Below, piece after piece: positions 26,001 through 38,278 of a DNA stretch of 64,000 nucleotides. The DNA comes from Sipunculus nudus (taxonomy: Eukaryota > Annelida > Sipuncula > Golfingiida > Sipunculidae), in contig CM049320.1 of NCBI GenBank assembly GCA_026874595.1, positions 9,799,464 to 9,863,463 of the forward strand. The letters run 5' to 3'. The notes under the pieces were generated by a model that was given only the letters and a program-made list of their open reading frames with translations, was not told the DNA's origin and made no database searches. Made by a program: the position numbers and the translations under genes. Within the stretch, counting starts at the first letter, position 1. Every line of letters starts with the position of its first letter.

Positions 26001-26424
26001 ATAAAAGACATTCAATTTGTGCTTGTATTTTTAACATATATATATATATATCGTAGTGAAACAATGTATGCATTTAATTTGTAGTATACTGAAGTTTGTA
26101 ATAGTCATCTGACGTTCGTCTTGATTAATTTTACGCCTAGCTGAAAATTTTAGATACGCAGCAGCGTAAATATGTGATTGTAATGGGGGTCCACCTAAGA
26201 ATTTTAAATTTCCTATAACCCAAACAGCATGCAATAACCGTGACCAGGAGCAATAGCCTAAACCAGGTTTACTTTTATAGTCTTCCATCCATGTCAACAG
26301 CCTAACCAGAAAAAAAGTTAACATAACTATTAACCTCTTCTTGGCGTCAAAGGGTTCTGATCCAATATTTTGTATTAGACCATGGAATATAATGGGAATA
26401 ATTGCCTCCTGCAAACACATACAC

Positions 26425-26428
<4 letters not shown>
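23086..26428. other. Intergenic, no confident gene
   Basis: Mostly AT-rich. The 25,200-25,790 stretch is GC-richer and open on the plus strand over 25519-25785, with no ATG at the start and no recognised family, ending near a donor-like CCG|GTACGTG. It is not called as a gene. Confidence 0.4.

Positions 26429-26462
<34 letters not shown>
26429..26462. repeat. (AT)n microsatellite
   Basis: A TA array of about 34 bases. Confidence 0.9.
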
Positions 26463-26469
<7 letters not shown>

Positions 26470-26849
26470 ATCATTAATATAATACTCTAAACATTGAACA
26501 AGTAAACAGATTCACAGATTCGACCTTATTTCGGCCACGGTAAGCCGGTGACACCATATATATATACTTTAATCAGGTTGACCGTACGTCAATTCGTACA
26601 CTTGAATCGCTGTTTCGTGGAATATCCCTCTAACTGAATATTTGTCGGGAAAATTTGAATGCAGATTGGCTTCATGGCAAAATATATGCTGGCGAATTTC
26701 TGAACCGTTTGAAATCCAATATACTTGCCATGTAGCAGTCCGTATATATTCCTTTCGCGTACAGTATCTTAGGAACCCTCTCACACTAAACACCGATTAT
26801 AAAATAATGACTTAAGCCTTATTTTTTAGAGTTAAACATGTTTTGTCAA

Positions 26850-28440
26850 AAATCAAACATAGAAACCAATTTGTATATTAAAAAAAATACATCTATGACA
26901 GAGGCAATAAGAACCAGCTTAGGTTCTTTATTTTATATAGATAAAAGTAAAATAAATGGTTTATTGGCGACAATCGAATTTGAAAAAGCTTTCGATACAG
27001 TGGAATGGCAGTTTATTTTTGCAGCTTTAAAAAGATTAAAGATTAAAGATTAAAAATAAGGAGGTAAAATTGGTTTTATATGCTGATGACACCACTGTTA
27101 TTTAAAAAACTTTTGAATCATTTTAAAACTGTTCTAGATTTGTTCAGAGAGTTTACAAAATGTTCAGGTTTACATATTAATAAAGCTAAAACTGAAGCAA
27201 TGTGGTTTGGAAAAAAAACAAAGATAGCAATAGTAAACCTTTAGGGTTAGTGTGGTCAAAATGTGTGAACGTGTTTGGCACATATATATCATATAATACA
27301 GAAATGAGTAATACATTAAATTTCAAAAATACAATTAATAGCATATATGATATAACAAACATGTGGAAATAAAGAAATTTTACATTGCAAGGGAGAATTT
27401 TAGTAGTTAAATGTTTTTCTAAACTCTCTCATCTCTTGGCTAATTTCAATATGCCAGAAACTTATAAAAAAGAGATTAAATAATATATAATGGTGTTTTA
27501 TATGGAAGGGACAGAAAAAAAGGAAGGGTTAAAAGAGATCTGCTGATAAAGCCATTTGAAAATGGGGGGGGGGGGGCTGAATATATTAATTATTGATTGT
27601 TACATAAAAGCGCAACAGGTAATGTGGATTAAAAGATATTTAGACAAAACCAAAAAAAAAAGATTGGAAATTAATTATAGACTCATTTTGTGATATATAT
27701 GGGAATACAAGATTACTGTTAGTGTAATTATTCACAAAACTGTCTAAAAGGTTCAATGCCAGATGTATACATAGATATGTTTATGGCTTGGAAGCAAGTT
27801 CGTATTTCAGAGTTATCTTATTGCATATGGAATAATAAGGATATCAAAATAAATGGAACACCGTTCTTTTGTAAGTCACTATATCAGTCAGGTTTAATAT
27901 ATGTAAAACACTTATTTGTTCGAATGGGAATCCAGTAAGTTTTAAAGAGTGGGAATAGAAAGGAGCAAAACAAAGAGATTATTTGGTTTATAGGTCAATA
28001 ATTAAACAAAGTAAAATATTAAATCACTGGAGATATAATGGACAGTTGATGATACAAAATTTATTTAATTGCAAAACAAGACAATGGCCAGTTGCAGTTC
28101 AAAATGTTTTGGCAAAGCAGGTTTTTGATTATTTTATTAGTCTTGTTAAAACCCAGGATTCCAGTACAAGGCAAACGTTTAGTACCAAATATAATGTAAC
28201 AGATGAAGAGTGGGGTCTTTTATATACCAATAGCCTAACATTATGTAAAGAAAAGAAAGTGAGTGCGTTTAAGTTTATAATACTCCATAATTATTTATAT
28301 CTTAAAGATAGATTATATAAGTTTGATTTTACTGAAGACCCATGTTGTAGGTTTTGCCATACAGAGGTAGAAACGTATGAGCATTTCTTTTGTAGTTGCT
28401 CTACTGTTAAACGGTTTTGCAAGATATAAACATTTTTATG
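26850..28440 (+). mobile_element. Decayed non-LTR retrotransposon (L1/Tx1-like ORF2 remnant)
   Basis: Fragments of one reverse transcriptase ORF lie in order on the plus strand. The finger motif LLATIEFEKAFDTVEW is near 26960-27005, and the catalytic box VLYADDTTVI is at 27073-27102 (YADD at 27079-27090). Then come GLHINKAKTEAMWFG (~27170) and LQGRILVVKCFSKLSHLLAN (~27390-27445). The C-terminal region IKAQQVMWIKRYLDKT is near 27610, and a zinc-ribbon-like CRFCHTEVETYEHFFCSC is near 28350-28400. Only ~75 bases separate the finger motif from YADD, where about 300 are expected, so there is an internal deletion. A triplicated AAAGATT word sits at that junction. Many stops and frameshifts show it is dead. 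The terminal zinc ribbon favours the L1/Tx1 clade. Confidence 0.85.
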
Positions 28441-29620
28441 GTTTACCAATTAGTTTATTTACAAAGATAGGAATATTATTTTAGGAATATCTGAAAAGAA
28501 TATTAGAATGGAAAATAAAATTCTTATACATGCAAAAGCTTTTATATATAAAACTAAACATTCTGTTCAGATAAACCTTACACTTTAAAAAATACATGGG
28601 TTATCAAAGGAAGGTTGAATGTACAGATAAGCCTGCAGAAAAAAAAAACAAATAAAGGAAACCTTTGTGGCAAAATATCAGAAGGACAATGGAAACTTGA
28701 TCCATACCTACACAATAGATACTTGTTTTACGTAACATTACAAGTATTTCTAAAATTATATATAGATGTAAGTTGTTAGTCATACTGTACTTTGAACAGA
28801 CAGGTTAATATTTATGTGTATATAAAATTTCGTATTGAGTACTCTTTTTGTATGTTGTTGTTGTTATTATTTGGTGTACTGTCTTGAAATCATGTGTGTT
28901 ACTATTGTCTGTAATATTTTTTTGGTTAATAAAAATACCTTCTCCAGACATAGCGGTGAAGTTTGTTTTCTTAATATACTGATATATGTGAAAGAATATG
29001 CATTATCAAATTTCAGACCCATTAGAAATCCAATATGGCCAACAGGCAGTGATTCTGCCATCATTTTGGAATTCATTTCGTGCCATTATCTTATGAACCG
29101 CTCATGCAATTGCTTCGGAAAATTATTAAAATCAGAAGAACATATAGTACGGATACCAGGCAAATATTCTTATACCCTTCACTATCTCAATTATCCTTTG
29201 AGATATTATCGTGATTTTTTTAAATGATTGGTACTTTTTATATGGGTTTCTGTTATATATTTACACCAAAAGAACATGCAAGTTTTAGGTACTGGGCATT
29301 ATACGCTAGTTGAGGGTCCCTATCAAGTCTAGTTATATATAACGTTGAAATTTCAACGTTATTTATCTAAACTGAATACAGATCATACAAATGATATCCA
29401 TGATTGCATATGGATTGTCTTTAAATTTCATTTGCACGTCATTGGGATGTTTTAAAGAAGAAAAAATGTATTTCTGTTTCACAAACAAGCTGTGCCGCAC
29501 AGTTTTCACCCGCCGAATCGCAAGGAAATTTAGTTATTTTATGTTTGCGGAGTCTCTGTACCTATGTCATAATAACGAAGATATTGTTACGAAGACAAAT
29601 AGCTAAGGGGAAAATATCGG
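28441..29620. other. Non-coding, with a perfect 24-bp palindrome
   Basis: This is probably partly the LINE 3' tail. A perfect palindrome spans 29339-29362 (half-site ATAACGTTGAAA). No gene recognised. Confidence 0.55.
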
Positions 29621-29700
29621 GTCGATCCTGGATTCGAACTCATGTCGGTGGCGCACAAGTCCGGCGTACCAACCGCTTCGCTGGAAAAGCAAGCTTTACT
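29620..29700 (-). mobile_element. tRNA-derived SINE-like copy
   Basis: On the minus strand GCGGTTGGTACGCCGGACT resembles an A-box arm, and GAGTTCGAATCCAGGATCG contains the B-box GTTCGAATC. The T-stem does not pair, so this is not a working tRNA. Confidence 0.5.
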
Positions 29701-29884
29701 AGCGAGACAATTCGGTCCGCTTTTATGTCTCCGTGTAACAATAAGCATTCACGAAAAGAATTATATGCTGAATTATTAAGCTTTCGGGATTTAAGGTTTT
29801 CATAAAGGCGAGGGTCTACGAGTAATTAACAGTTCGTAACCTTGCTGTCTTTAAAAAATTTTTGAGCGAATCTCTGTGTCTCTA

Positions 29885-30255
29885 CAGACAAGACCATATT
29901 GCCTTTGAGGAACCAGGAACGTCAGCTCCATGAGGTGACGCTTTACTCGCACGTTTGAGTTTTAGCCCCATGCAAGGTTTATTTGCAGTTTCGTTGTTAA
30001 ACAGTATGTTCGGAGAGCCTGGGTATTTTTTTTTTAATTTAACACATAATAAACATGTCTTTAAACAAATAAGAACGTCTCTGAGGTTCCATATATAAAG
30101 ATCACCACATTGCCTTTGAGGCTTTGTCGGGGATCGAACCTTGGACCGTCTGCATCGCAATGTAACGCTTTAAGAACAAGTGCAAGGCTCACCCAAAGGT
30201 TTATATACAGTTTCACTGTTTATACAAATATGTTCAAACCTGGGTAAATTTTGAC
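29885..30255 (-). repeat. Two tandem copies of a tRNA-like SINE unit
   Basis: Two colinear, diverged units lie at ~29885-30032 and ~30100-30252. Each has ATTGCCTTTGAGG, then GCAAGG..., then AAGGTTTAT.TRCAGTTTC, then TATGTTC...CCTGGGTA. The second unit holds a B-box on the minus strand (GGTTCGATCCCCG, 30128-30140), which marks a pol III-derived origin. Confidence 0.55.
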
Positions 30256-32060
30256 AGCATCTAAGGACTGTCCATTCCATTTTGCTTACTCTCCAATCTC
30301 CTTGTTTCTTATGGATAACTGCTCGTTCTGCCTATGTGTGTGATGTAATGTGTGTTGGCGTGAGTCCGTGCAGGTGCGTACAAAATACCATGTGACGTAC
30401 TTTTTGCCTGCAACAGCCTGTTGTTGAGTATTAAAAGAAGTGGTTCCAGAGCGGCGGGGGGGGGGGGGGGGTGTCCAGATCCCTTTTTTCAGAAGCCGCA
30501 ACCTTTTTTTTAAGTTTCAGACCAAATTTTGCGGCCTGCCTCCCCCCCCCCCCCCACACACACACACATACACACTATCTCGGACCTGGGGACATGTTTT
30601 AGGTTTATCTAGTGTCCACCTGATTTGAAACACTCTTTTCCTAAATCCTGGATCCGGCCCTGTTAACTACGTCGTAAGAGGTGGTACTTAAAATTAATCT
30701 CCGAAGTACCAGAGTCCAAAACCATATTTCTTTTTTTTTTTTTTTTTTGTAGTGTACCGGCCTCCAGGTACACCGAGTGAGGAAACAGTGTTGCACACAA
30801 TGGACGAACAATTTCCAAACGCGTGTTCTAGCAAAACTAAATGACAGTCCCATGTAGCGTTGTTCTTCAAATAGATATAGAAAATCGGAAATGCCATTTT
30901 AATGATACATGTATATATATACCCGAGAGTCAATCCCATACTCTTACCTCAAGAGAGTGTGCGTGGTTGTGTGTGTGTGTGGGGGGGGGGGGGGGGATTT
31001 AGGCGTGTGTGCCTCTTTAACTAAGAATGCGGGCACCCTGTAACGCAGGTGGAGAAACGTCTCAACGCGAGGTCATCAAGTTTAAATATGATAATAACAT
31101 TCACTTAAATGGTTACGAGTTCTAGCCCCTATATTGTTTCTGGTGAAGGAAATATCATATCACTGGAATATATCTGTGTTATACAATATTGATAAGCATT
31201 AAGCTGGTTAACTTGACCCAGTGACGTATTGTTCTTTCTGGTGCAAACTTAATCGAACTTGTCCCAAGGTATAGGACATGTTTGTGCTCGCCAACATTAT
31301 CAAACTCGCGAGCCTTGCGAATGGTTCATTTAGATGCCAGCAGATGGAGCTATAACACGCATAAACACCCGGCTGGGACCACAAGAAGTTTAAAGCAAAA
31401 ACTAATGGACAGGACCTGAAATCCTATTTGCTTTTACAGCATTTGTAAAAAGCCGGAGGTCTGGATTTATTTGCAACCAATCCTTATTTGATATATAAAA
31501 CTTTTCTTCTAAATGTTTCTTACTTCTACCAACCGCGGGCCGGTTTTACTCAAATTTGCAGGGCCTATTGTTTGCACCCACTTATCAATACGTTAACCTA
31601 ACTTTTGTTTCGTTAGTTTTGATTTGGTTCATGAAAATTAATATTTGGAGTTTCTGACCTCCGTGCTGTATATGTCAGCCTAAGAGTAACAATTTTGTCC
31701 ATTAATTGACAGCACCAATAGTTAATTTTTTTTTACAGATTCTGCGCTTCAGTTAAAAAAAAATGGATCCTGTATACTCCTGCCCCTAGATCGTATCCCT
31801 AACAAAATGTAGTTAAATGCTGTGAGGATAAAGCTTTTCGGGGGGGGGGGGGGGGGGGGGGGGGGAAGGAGGAATTTTTTCGGTAGTTTAAAGAACGGAA
31901 TACGGTGGGAAGTTCTACCTAGATATATACATTCTCAAGAATGCAGGTCTCCGCCATGTGGGCGGTCCTTAGTGTAGGATGCTAACCAAAACGTGTTTGC
32001 AATCTCTTATTCGGCCAATATACTGCTTTGCTATAGTACCCTAACCCATGTTTGCATTCT
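30256..32060. other. Intergenic with several long G/C runs
   Basis: No gene recognised. G16 at 30456-30471, C14 at 30542-30555, G16 at 30981-30996 after a short (GT)n, and G26 at 31840-31865. Confidence 0.6.
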
Positions 32061-32064
32061 GTTG

Positions 32065-32340
32065 ATCGACACATACTCCCAGGTTCATTCATGCATAAGT
32101 GACTGTACATACATTTTGAATATTCCTGGAAGTCCTTCTTAGACCCGGATCTTTAGGCGGACCCACACCATAATCTAATCGAATTTTTCTTAGCCCATTT
32201 CCGAAATGCCCTAAAAATTTTATTAGATTCCATTCATGATTGCCTAAGTTATGTTGTGAACAAACACACCTAGAGACACACACAAACACACGCACGAACA
32301 GGAACGGGAATGAACGCGTATACCCGCCTGGCGGAGACAA
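32065..32340 (+). repeat. Dispersed repeat family R3, copy 3
   Basis: It is colinear with 21625-21880: CCCAGGTTCATTCATGCATA, AGTGACTGTACATACATTTTG, CCCATTTCCGAAATGCCCT, TCATGATTGCCTAAGTTATG, an ACACACAAACACACG tract, then GAACGCGTATACCCGCCTGG. Confidence 0.7.
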
Positions 32341-33540
32341 TAAGCATAGAAACATACCAGTATAATACAAATCCAGTCTGTTGTAATAACCGGGAATAGA
32401 TATTTTTACAACGGGGAATGCACTTGTAAATGCAGAATTGGTGCTAATTGGTGTTAAGACATTCTTTATTGTGTCTCGATGTTATTATGAAAATACATTT
32501 GCAAGGGCGCCCTGAGAACATGGACCGAAAGAATGAAGGATGCACCTGTGGCTAAATCTAAGTGCAGACAGGTAATATGATTTAGTAGCTCGATGAACAT
32601 AGCGTCAGCCCGGTGACAGGGCTGTCCACGGCCGTTGTCTCTGGGAGAACCCGTCACTCACAAACGTTCGGCTGACCAAGCAGGTAGCAATACATCATGT
32701 TGCCTAGAAGTAGATGTTCAGAAACAGTGGTGAATGCGGCCTAGGCCTTGTTTTGCATCTCTTCACCTTTCCTCACTTGATATACAGAGGTGTTGATGAT
32801 CCCGGGGGTCCGGATATCCGAGCTCCTTTTGCCAGACGGGTGTGTTCTGTGTGTAACAGTGTGTTGTAGTCATAACATCATGGCACAACCGCGTAACTGA
32901 ATGTAAAAGTGCCACATCTGTATTTTGTCGCTGTCTGTGTCTTTTATTTCTTTAGACAAACTAACTTTTTTACTTTCTTTTGTTCCTGATGACGGCAATT
33001 CATCAGGAATAAAGTCATTATGAAAATACAGTTTATGTTTTTTTTTCATTATGTAAATGAAGATATAAGGAATGATAAATAATAGTTAAACTACTAATGA
33101 CAAAAGTTATTACACTCAATATAACAATTATGGATATAAGATTAATAACGACAAAAACGACTATACAAAAACGATAATGAGGCCACTAGTAGTAGTAGAG
33201 GTAGTAGAAGTGGTGATGATGATAATACAGGTGTTTTGGCGTGTAGTAAGTGTTATTAAATTTTAAACTAATCAAATCGAAGAGTTATTCCTTTGAATGA
33301 TAATTCGACATTAACAATATCTCTAAACAAAGCCAAAACAAGGGACGTTAAGCTGGTGTCATAATTCCAAACCTGTAGAGTAAAGGTCACAACACAAGAT
33401 ATTTTCATGTAAATCAATCACTCAGAATACAGCGATCTCGATCGTGTATCTTTTAACACCTGCTGCAAAGGATCTCGTATCGTCTGCCATGTGACTTCGC
33501 AACATTGCTTGCATGCAAGCAGTAATGTAGTTGATCGAGT
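32341..33540. other. Intergenic, no gene seen; short hairpin
   Basis: A 10-bp perfect inverted repeat TTCCTGATGA/TCATCAGGAA spans 32983-33009 (7-base loop). The rest is AT-rich. Confidence 0.5.
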
Positions 33541-33548
33541 CCACACCA

Positions 33549-33830
33549 TCCGAGTCCGAGTGCAAGTCCGAGTCCAGGTCACTCATGTCCAAGTCCAAGT
33601 CCGAGTCCAGGTCACTCATGTCCAAGTCCAAGTCCGAGTCCAGGTCACTCATGTCCAAGTCCAAGTCCGAGTCCAGGGCACTCATGTCCAAGTCCAAGTC
33701 CGAGTCCAGGTCACTCATGTCCAAGTCCAAGTCCGAGTCCAGGTCACTCATGTCCAAGTGCAAGTCCGAGTCCAGGTCACTCATGTCCAAGTCCAAGTCC
33801 GAGTCCAGGGCACTCTAGTCTAAGTCCAAG
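33549..33830. repeat. 33-bp minisatellite, about eight copies
   Basis: The near-identical unit TCACTCATGTCCAAGTCCAA + GTCCGAGTCCAGG is repeated about eight times, with few substitutions. Its sub-structure is a GAGTCC/AAGTCC hexamer. Because 33 is a multiple of 3, several frames stay open, for example minus-strand Asp-rich DLDMSDLDSDL repeats. I see no start context, splice sites or flanking coding sequence to show it is translated. Confidence 0.9.
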
Positions 33831-34167
33831 TCCATGAGGTTCGAGTTTAATTCCAACCTTCTTCAAGTCCGAGTCATTTGGGGATCAAGTCCGAGTCCAA
33901 CAGAAATCTTCCTATTAAAAGAAATTTTATAATGTTGAGATAATCATGCAAATTTTATGTTAGTTTATAAGAGCCCTTAACTTGAATGTTTAGTTACGAT
34001 TTGCCCCTGTTACAGAGCTAAAACTTGGTGTGTATTGTCTTATTTTTTTTTTGGTTGTAATATTCTGTTTGTGGTTCACCCATGAGCAAAATCTTTATAT
34101 AATGTGTGAAAAGAGTTTTCTTTTCTGCTGGACTCGAGTTGGACTCGGTCTGATTTCTCGAGGCCTT

Positions 34168-34290
34168 ACCTCCGAGTCCGAGTTCAAGTCCGAGTCCAGG
34201 ACTCTCGAGTCCAAGTCTGAGTCCCAGTCCTTAAAAGTGGAATCGAGTCCAGAATCGAGTCCAAGTCCGGACTCGAGTCCTATATCACTG
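34168..34290. repeat. Degenerate GAGTCC hexamer repeat
   Basis: Irregular GAGTCC/AAGTCC words over ~120 bases, related to the minisatellite at 33549-33830 and perhaps a diverged outlier of it. Confidence 0.7.
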
Positions 34291-34701
34291 CTTGCAAAGT
34301 TGCAAGACTAATCAATATGCTGAGTCGATTATACGTTACTCAGAAGTTTTAGCATGTAGATGAAGTGAGATACCTGGATAAGACAAGTTCTTCGTGTTCT
34401 CTTCTTATTAAGTGCGACACTGAGTTATGTACTTGTAATGTTATGTATCATATATAGTTGTATAATATATCTAAGTCTTATAATGTATCATATGATGTAT
34501 CACGCTTAATTCTTATTTACAACAGACATTTTTATATTTATATTGTTAACACAATAATGGTATACTTTGTTAACTACTTCTGTGTCATGTATAAATTGTA
34601 TTTTTCCGAGAAGACGCCATAATCATTTCTCTAAATTAAAAATCAATGAAGATCAAGAGAGATCTACTGTCAGAGATATACATTATTAGAATTTGTTGTG
34701 A

Positions 34702-34703
<2 letters not shown>

Positions 34704-34762
<59 letters not shown>

Positions 34763-34770
34763 AATATATA
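34704..34770. repeat. (AT)n microsatellite
   Basis: A near-pure TA array, interrupted once by TG and once by AA. Confidence 0.9.
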
Positions 34771-35190
34771 CAGAGAAAGAAAGAGAGAGCGCAAGAGAGA
34801 GATTTTGTAAGAATTCGAGAGAATACGAGGGAGATCGTGCTGGACTATATAGAGATCGATCGATCACTTGAGATCGATATATAGATCGAGAAGGAGATTA
34901 GAGAGAGAAAGGGAGCGAGAAAGAAAGAGCTTTTGTGATAATTCTAGAGAGATCGAGGGACATCATGCTGGACAGTTCGAGAAATTGCGGAGATCGATCG
35001 ATCAATTGAGGTCGAATATATAGAAGGAAAGAGAGAGAGTGAAAAAAAAAGGGGGAGAGAGAAGTTTTGTGAGAATTTGATAGAGACAGAGGGGGAGAGG
35101 GAGAGGGAAGTTATGCTGGACAGTTCAATGGATTAAAAAGATCGATCGAGATCGGTAAATAGATCCAAATAGGAAGTAGGAGAGACAGAG
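34771..35190. repeat. Triplicated ~130-bp purine-rich unit
   Basis: Three diverged head-to-tail copies. Each has an AGAGAGAG start, then TTTTGT.A.AATT, a GAGGGAGAT-like block, TGCTGGAC (34838, 34966 and 35114), then GATCGATCGA and an ATATAGA-like end. The spacings are 128 and 148 bases. Confidence 0.75.
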
Positions 35191-35523
35191 ATAGAGAGGA
35201 GAATGTGATGGAGAGATATGGGTTAATTTGCAGAACACCTGCTCAATCATACCGTGAACTTAATTATCCCAGTAATACGGAGTTCACGGCAGGTGGTGGC
35301 CTTGCTGCATACATTAACAGAGAGGTCGATCCCGCATTTAAATGTGTTCTGAACAACTCCATCATTCCAGTTCCAGCGCCTACATATATAAAACCTTTTC
35401 CTCTTCACGCATAAACCTCATATAATATCAGTAATCAAAGCATGTAAAGGGGGATACCACTCCTTATAGTTTCTATAGTGATTCTAAACATATATGCATG
35501 CTGCATATTTTATCCATACAAAC

Positions 35524-35525
<2 letters not shown>

Positions 35526-35594
<69 letters not shown>

Positions 35595-35889
35595 CTTAGT
35601 AATCCGCTAAAGCTTATGAATGTCCTGATGCATAATGTCTGTTTATACCATATGACATATCATATGACATAAACGTATATCATAAATATATATATATATG
35701 TCTATATATAAATATATATCAGAAATTAAAAGGTCATGGGTCCCCCCCTCTGTCTGCCTCTGTCTCTCTCTCTGTCTGTCTCTCTCTCTCTCTCTGTTTG
35801 TCTCTCTCTGTCCCTCTCAAAACTACACAAAAGTACACAAAAGAAAAATATTATATAAATATTATATATATATTACACAAACACACACA

Positions 35890-35975
<86 letters not shown>

Positions 35976-35985
35976 TGTGTATGTG

Positions 35986-36037
<52 letters not shown>

Positions 36038-36532
36038 TTTCTTTTGTATACTTATGTGTAATTTTGTATACACATTTTTTTCGCAATCTTTTAAAACATA
36101 TACATGTACACAACATTTATATACAACATACAGGTCACAGAGTACATTCCTTTGAAACCGTGCCCATGAAGCAAAACAATCCGACAATAAAAGTGCCGTA
36201 CACAGTGTGTACCTAAACCTCTTACACTTATCCTTTTTCCCACCGTTAGTGTATAATAGCAGACTTATGTATGGCAGGTAAACAGGAGTATTACCTTGGC
36301 CAGGTGCGTGCTGAACGACCACGGTTGATTAAACAACAATGCTCAGGTGATCCTCAATAAGTTCATCAGGTAACACCGTATTTACGTACAATGGTCGACC
36401 AGGAGGGGGTAGATTATTTGGTTGGTGCTGATAGGGTAAACTCAGTGGGGTTTGATAGCCATAAGTAAAGCCATTTGAGAGAGAGGGTCAGAAAGAAAGA
36501 AATATATAGCAAATCTCCCCCTCTCTCTCTCT

Positions 36533-36584
<52 letters not shown>

Positions 36585-36614
36585 TTTAGTATTATTATTA
36601 TTATTATTATTATT
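35526..36614. repeat. Compound (AT)n/(CT)n/(GA)n cluster
   Basis: Arrays in order: (AT)n 35526-35595; interrupted (CT)n ~35758-35815; (CT)n then (AT)n then (GA)n at 35890-35975; (AT)n 35988-36032; (CT)n then (AT)n at 36518-36581; (ATT)n 36590-36614. No gene between them. Confidence 0.9.
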
Positions 36615-36722
36615 CTTAAAAATTGTTTCACCAGGAGAGCCTTTTCAGCTGATTTGCCTTTTTTAATAGGGCCCTGGGTCAAGTTGGTTATATATATACA
36701 TGTGACACATAAACATACATTT

Positions 36723-36724
<2 letters not shown>

Positions 36725-36790
<66 letters not shown>
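36725..36790. repeat. Compound (AT)n(GA)n
   Basis: A TA array (36725-36759) directly joined to a GA array (36760-36790). Confidence 0.95.
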
Positions 36791-36795
<5 letters not shown>

Positions 36796-37868
36796 GGTGC
36801 ATGGAGAGGTGAGAGAATTAAGAGGAACCTGACGTATTCTATTAATAAATATATCACATGTCGCATAGCAAGGAAAATTATAAAAGTATATATATACGTT
36901 AACAATAACAACTATGTTTTATATAAAATAGTTTAAGAACAAAACAGTAAAAACATCATTACACTATATTTAATTACCGCGACATTCGCTGCACGGTAAA
37001 ACTTATTTTGAGATTTTCTGACAATGAGTCACGTAATCCGTGTATTGTATTAGCTGAATAACACTGGTTAAACTCTTATGTAAGCCTTTAATGTAAGCCA
37101 GCAAATGAAAATTTACTATAAAATGGGTGCATTTCATATTGACATTCCGAGGTATATGTGTCAGTGTAAACAAGTCTAGATTTTTCATCTATTAAACTAG
37201 CATGGGGCCGATCTTGGGACTGGAGGGGGCTAAGGAGGTTTAAACACCCCTCAAGCTGCATGTCCATTGTTCCGCCATTCAGAGAATTAGGATTGTTTTT
37301 AAAACAAGCAAAAAGAAAAAAAACTGTCGCAATTATGACATGCATGCACCAGAACATCGAATATATACAGTTTAGCTAAATGTTAATCCCATTAAATCAT
37401 TGCATTACACTTTGAAGAGAACAAAATGAGCCGTACGTTTCCATTCGTGTAAATGACGAATGATCGAAACACTGAATTGAAAATTGGAATACACCTGCAA
37501 TTTTTTACCTGTAAATTATAATATACCCTCGGATTTCTAATGTGCCTCAGTGTTTGGATGCATAATGCTTATAATTTGGTACACGACATATAAATATATA
37601 TATATAACATAAACATTGAAATATTCACGCATTCCGATACACACAGATACACTACACGTAAACATTTGGGTGGAGCCGATAGTTTGACATCACTGTATGA
37701 CAATACATGTTTACTATCTATCATCAGTCACCCGTAGGTACCGCTGATAACACAGGCTGGACGGTCTATATTTAAACTAACATTTCGTAATCATATAACT
37801 TTTCTTGGCATGTTGCCAAGCGGGCCTTGCTGAATGTCACAGATTTATTACTCTGCATCATATATATG

Positions 37869-37875
<7 letters not shown>
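36791..37875. other. Intergenic, no gene seen
   Basis: AT-rich sequence between two compound microsatellites. No coding or repeat signature recognised. Confidence 0.5.
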
Positions 37876-37948
<73 letters not shown>

Positions 37949-37966
37949 TATACCTCTATTTTGTAG

Positions 37967-38014
<48 letters not shown>
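37876..38014. repeat. Compound (AT)n(GA)n...(AT)n
   Basis: TA array 37876-37911, GA array 37912-37944, 26 bases of unique sequence, then TA array 37971-38014. This is the same AT-then-GA order as at 35908-35975 and 36725-36790. Confidence 0.95.
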
Positions 38015-38016
<2 letters not shown>

Positions 38017-38276
38017 TAGTATGAGAAAGAGAAAGGAGGAATAATGCATGATAAAAACACGTGCATTATTTGTGAAACAAAATTTTAAAATGGTGGTTGA
38101 TTGAATCTACATTGGTATTAAAAATTTAACAGACTAATTAAATAAATCATGATAATTAACATTATTAGCTATTTTATTTTTAAAAATATATTTAAATGTA
38201 AGTCTAACAATTACAAGAATATATATTATTATAATATATTTCACACAAACACAAAGGCACATACATACACATACTC

Positions 38277-38278
<2 letters not shown>

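Noticed and set aside
29620-29700. Functional tRNA gene
   Set aside because: The B-box is good, but the T-stem and acceptor stem do not pair.
32983-33009. Rho-independent-like terminator hairpin
   Set aside because: A perfect 10-bp stem, but this is eukaryotic intergenic DNA with no T-tract or upstream gene.
33549-33830. Regular 33-bp repeats resembling a CRISPR array or a repetitive protein gene
   Set aside because: Units are contiguous with no unique spacers and the genome is eukaryotic. The open frames come from the unit length being a multiple of three, and no start context or flanking exon supports translation.
35873-36322. 149-codon minus-strand frame rich in IY and LS repeats
   Set aside because: It is mostly translated (AT)n and (GA)n microsatellite, as are similar frames at 3243, 34670, 36475, 37834, 38134 and 46872.
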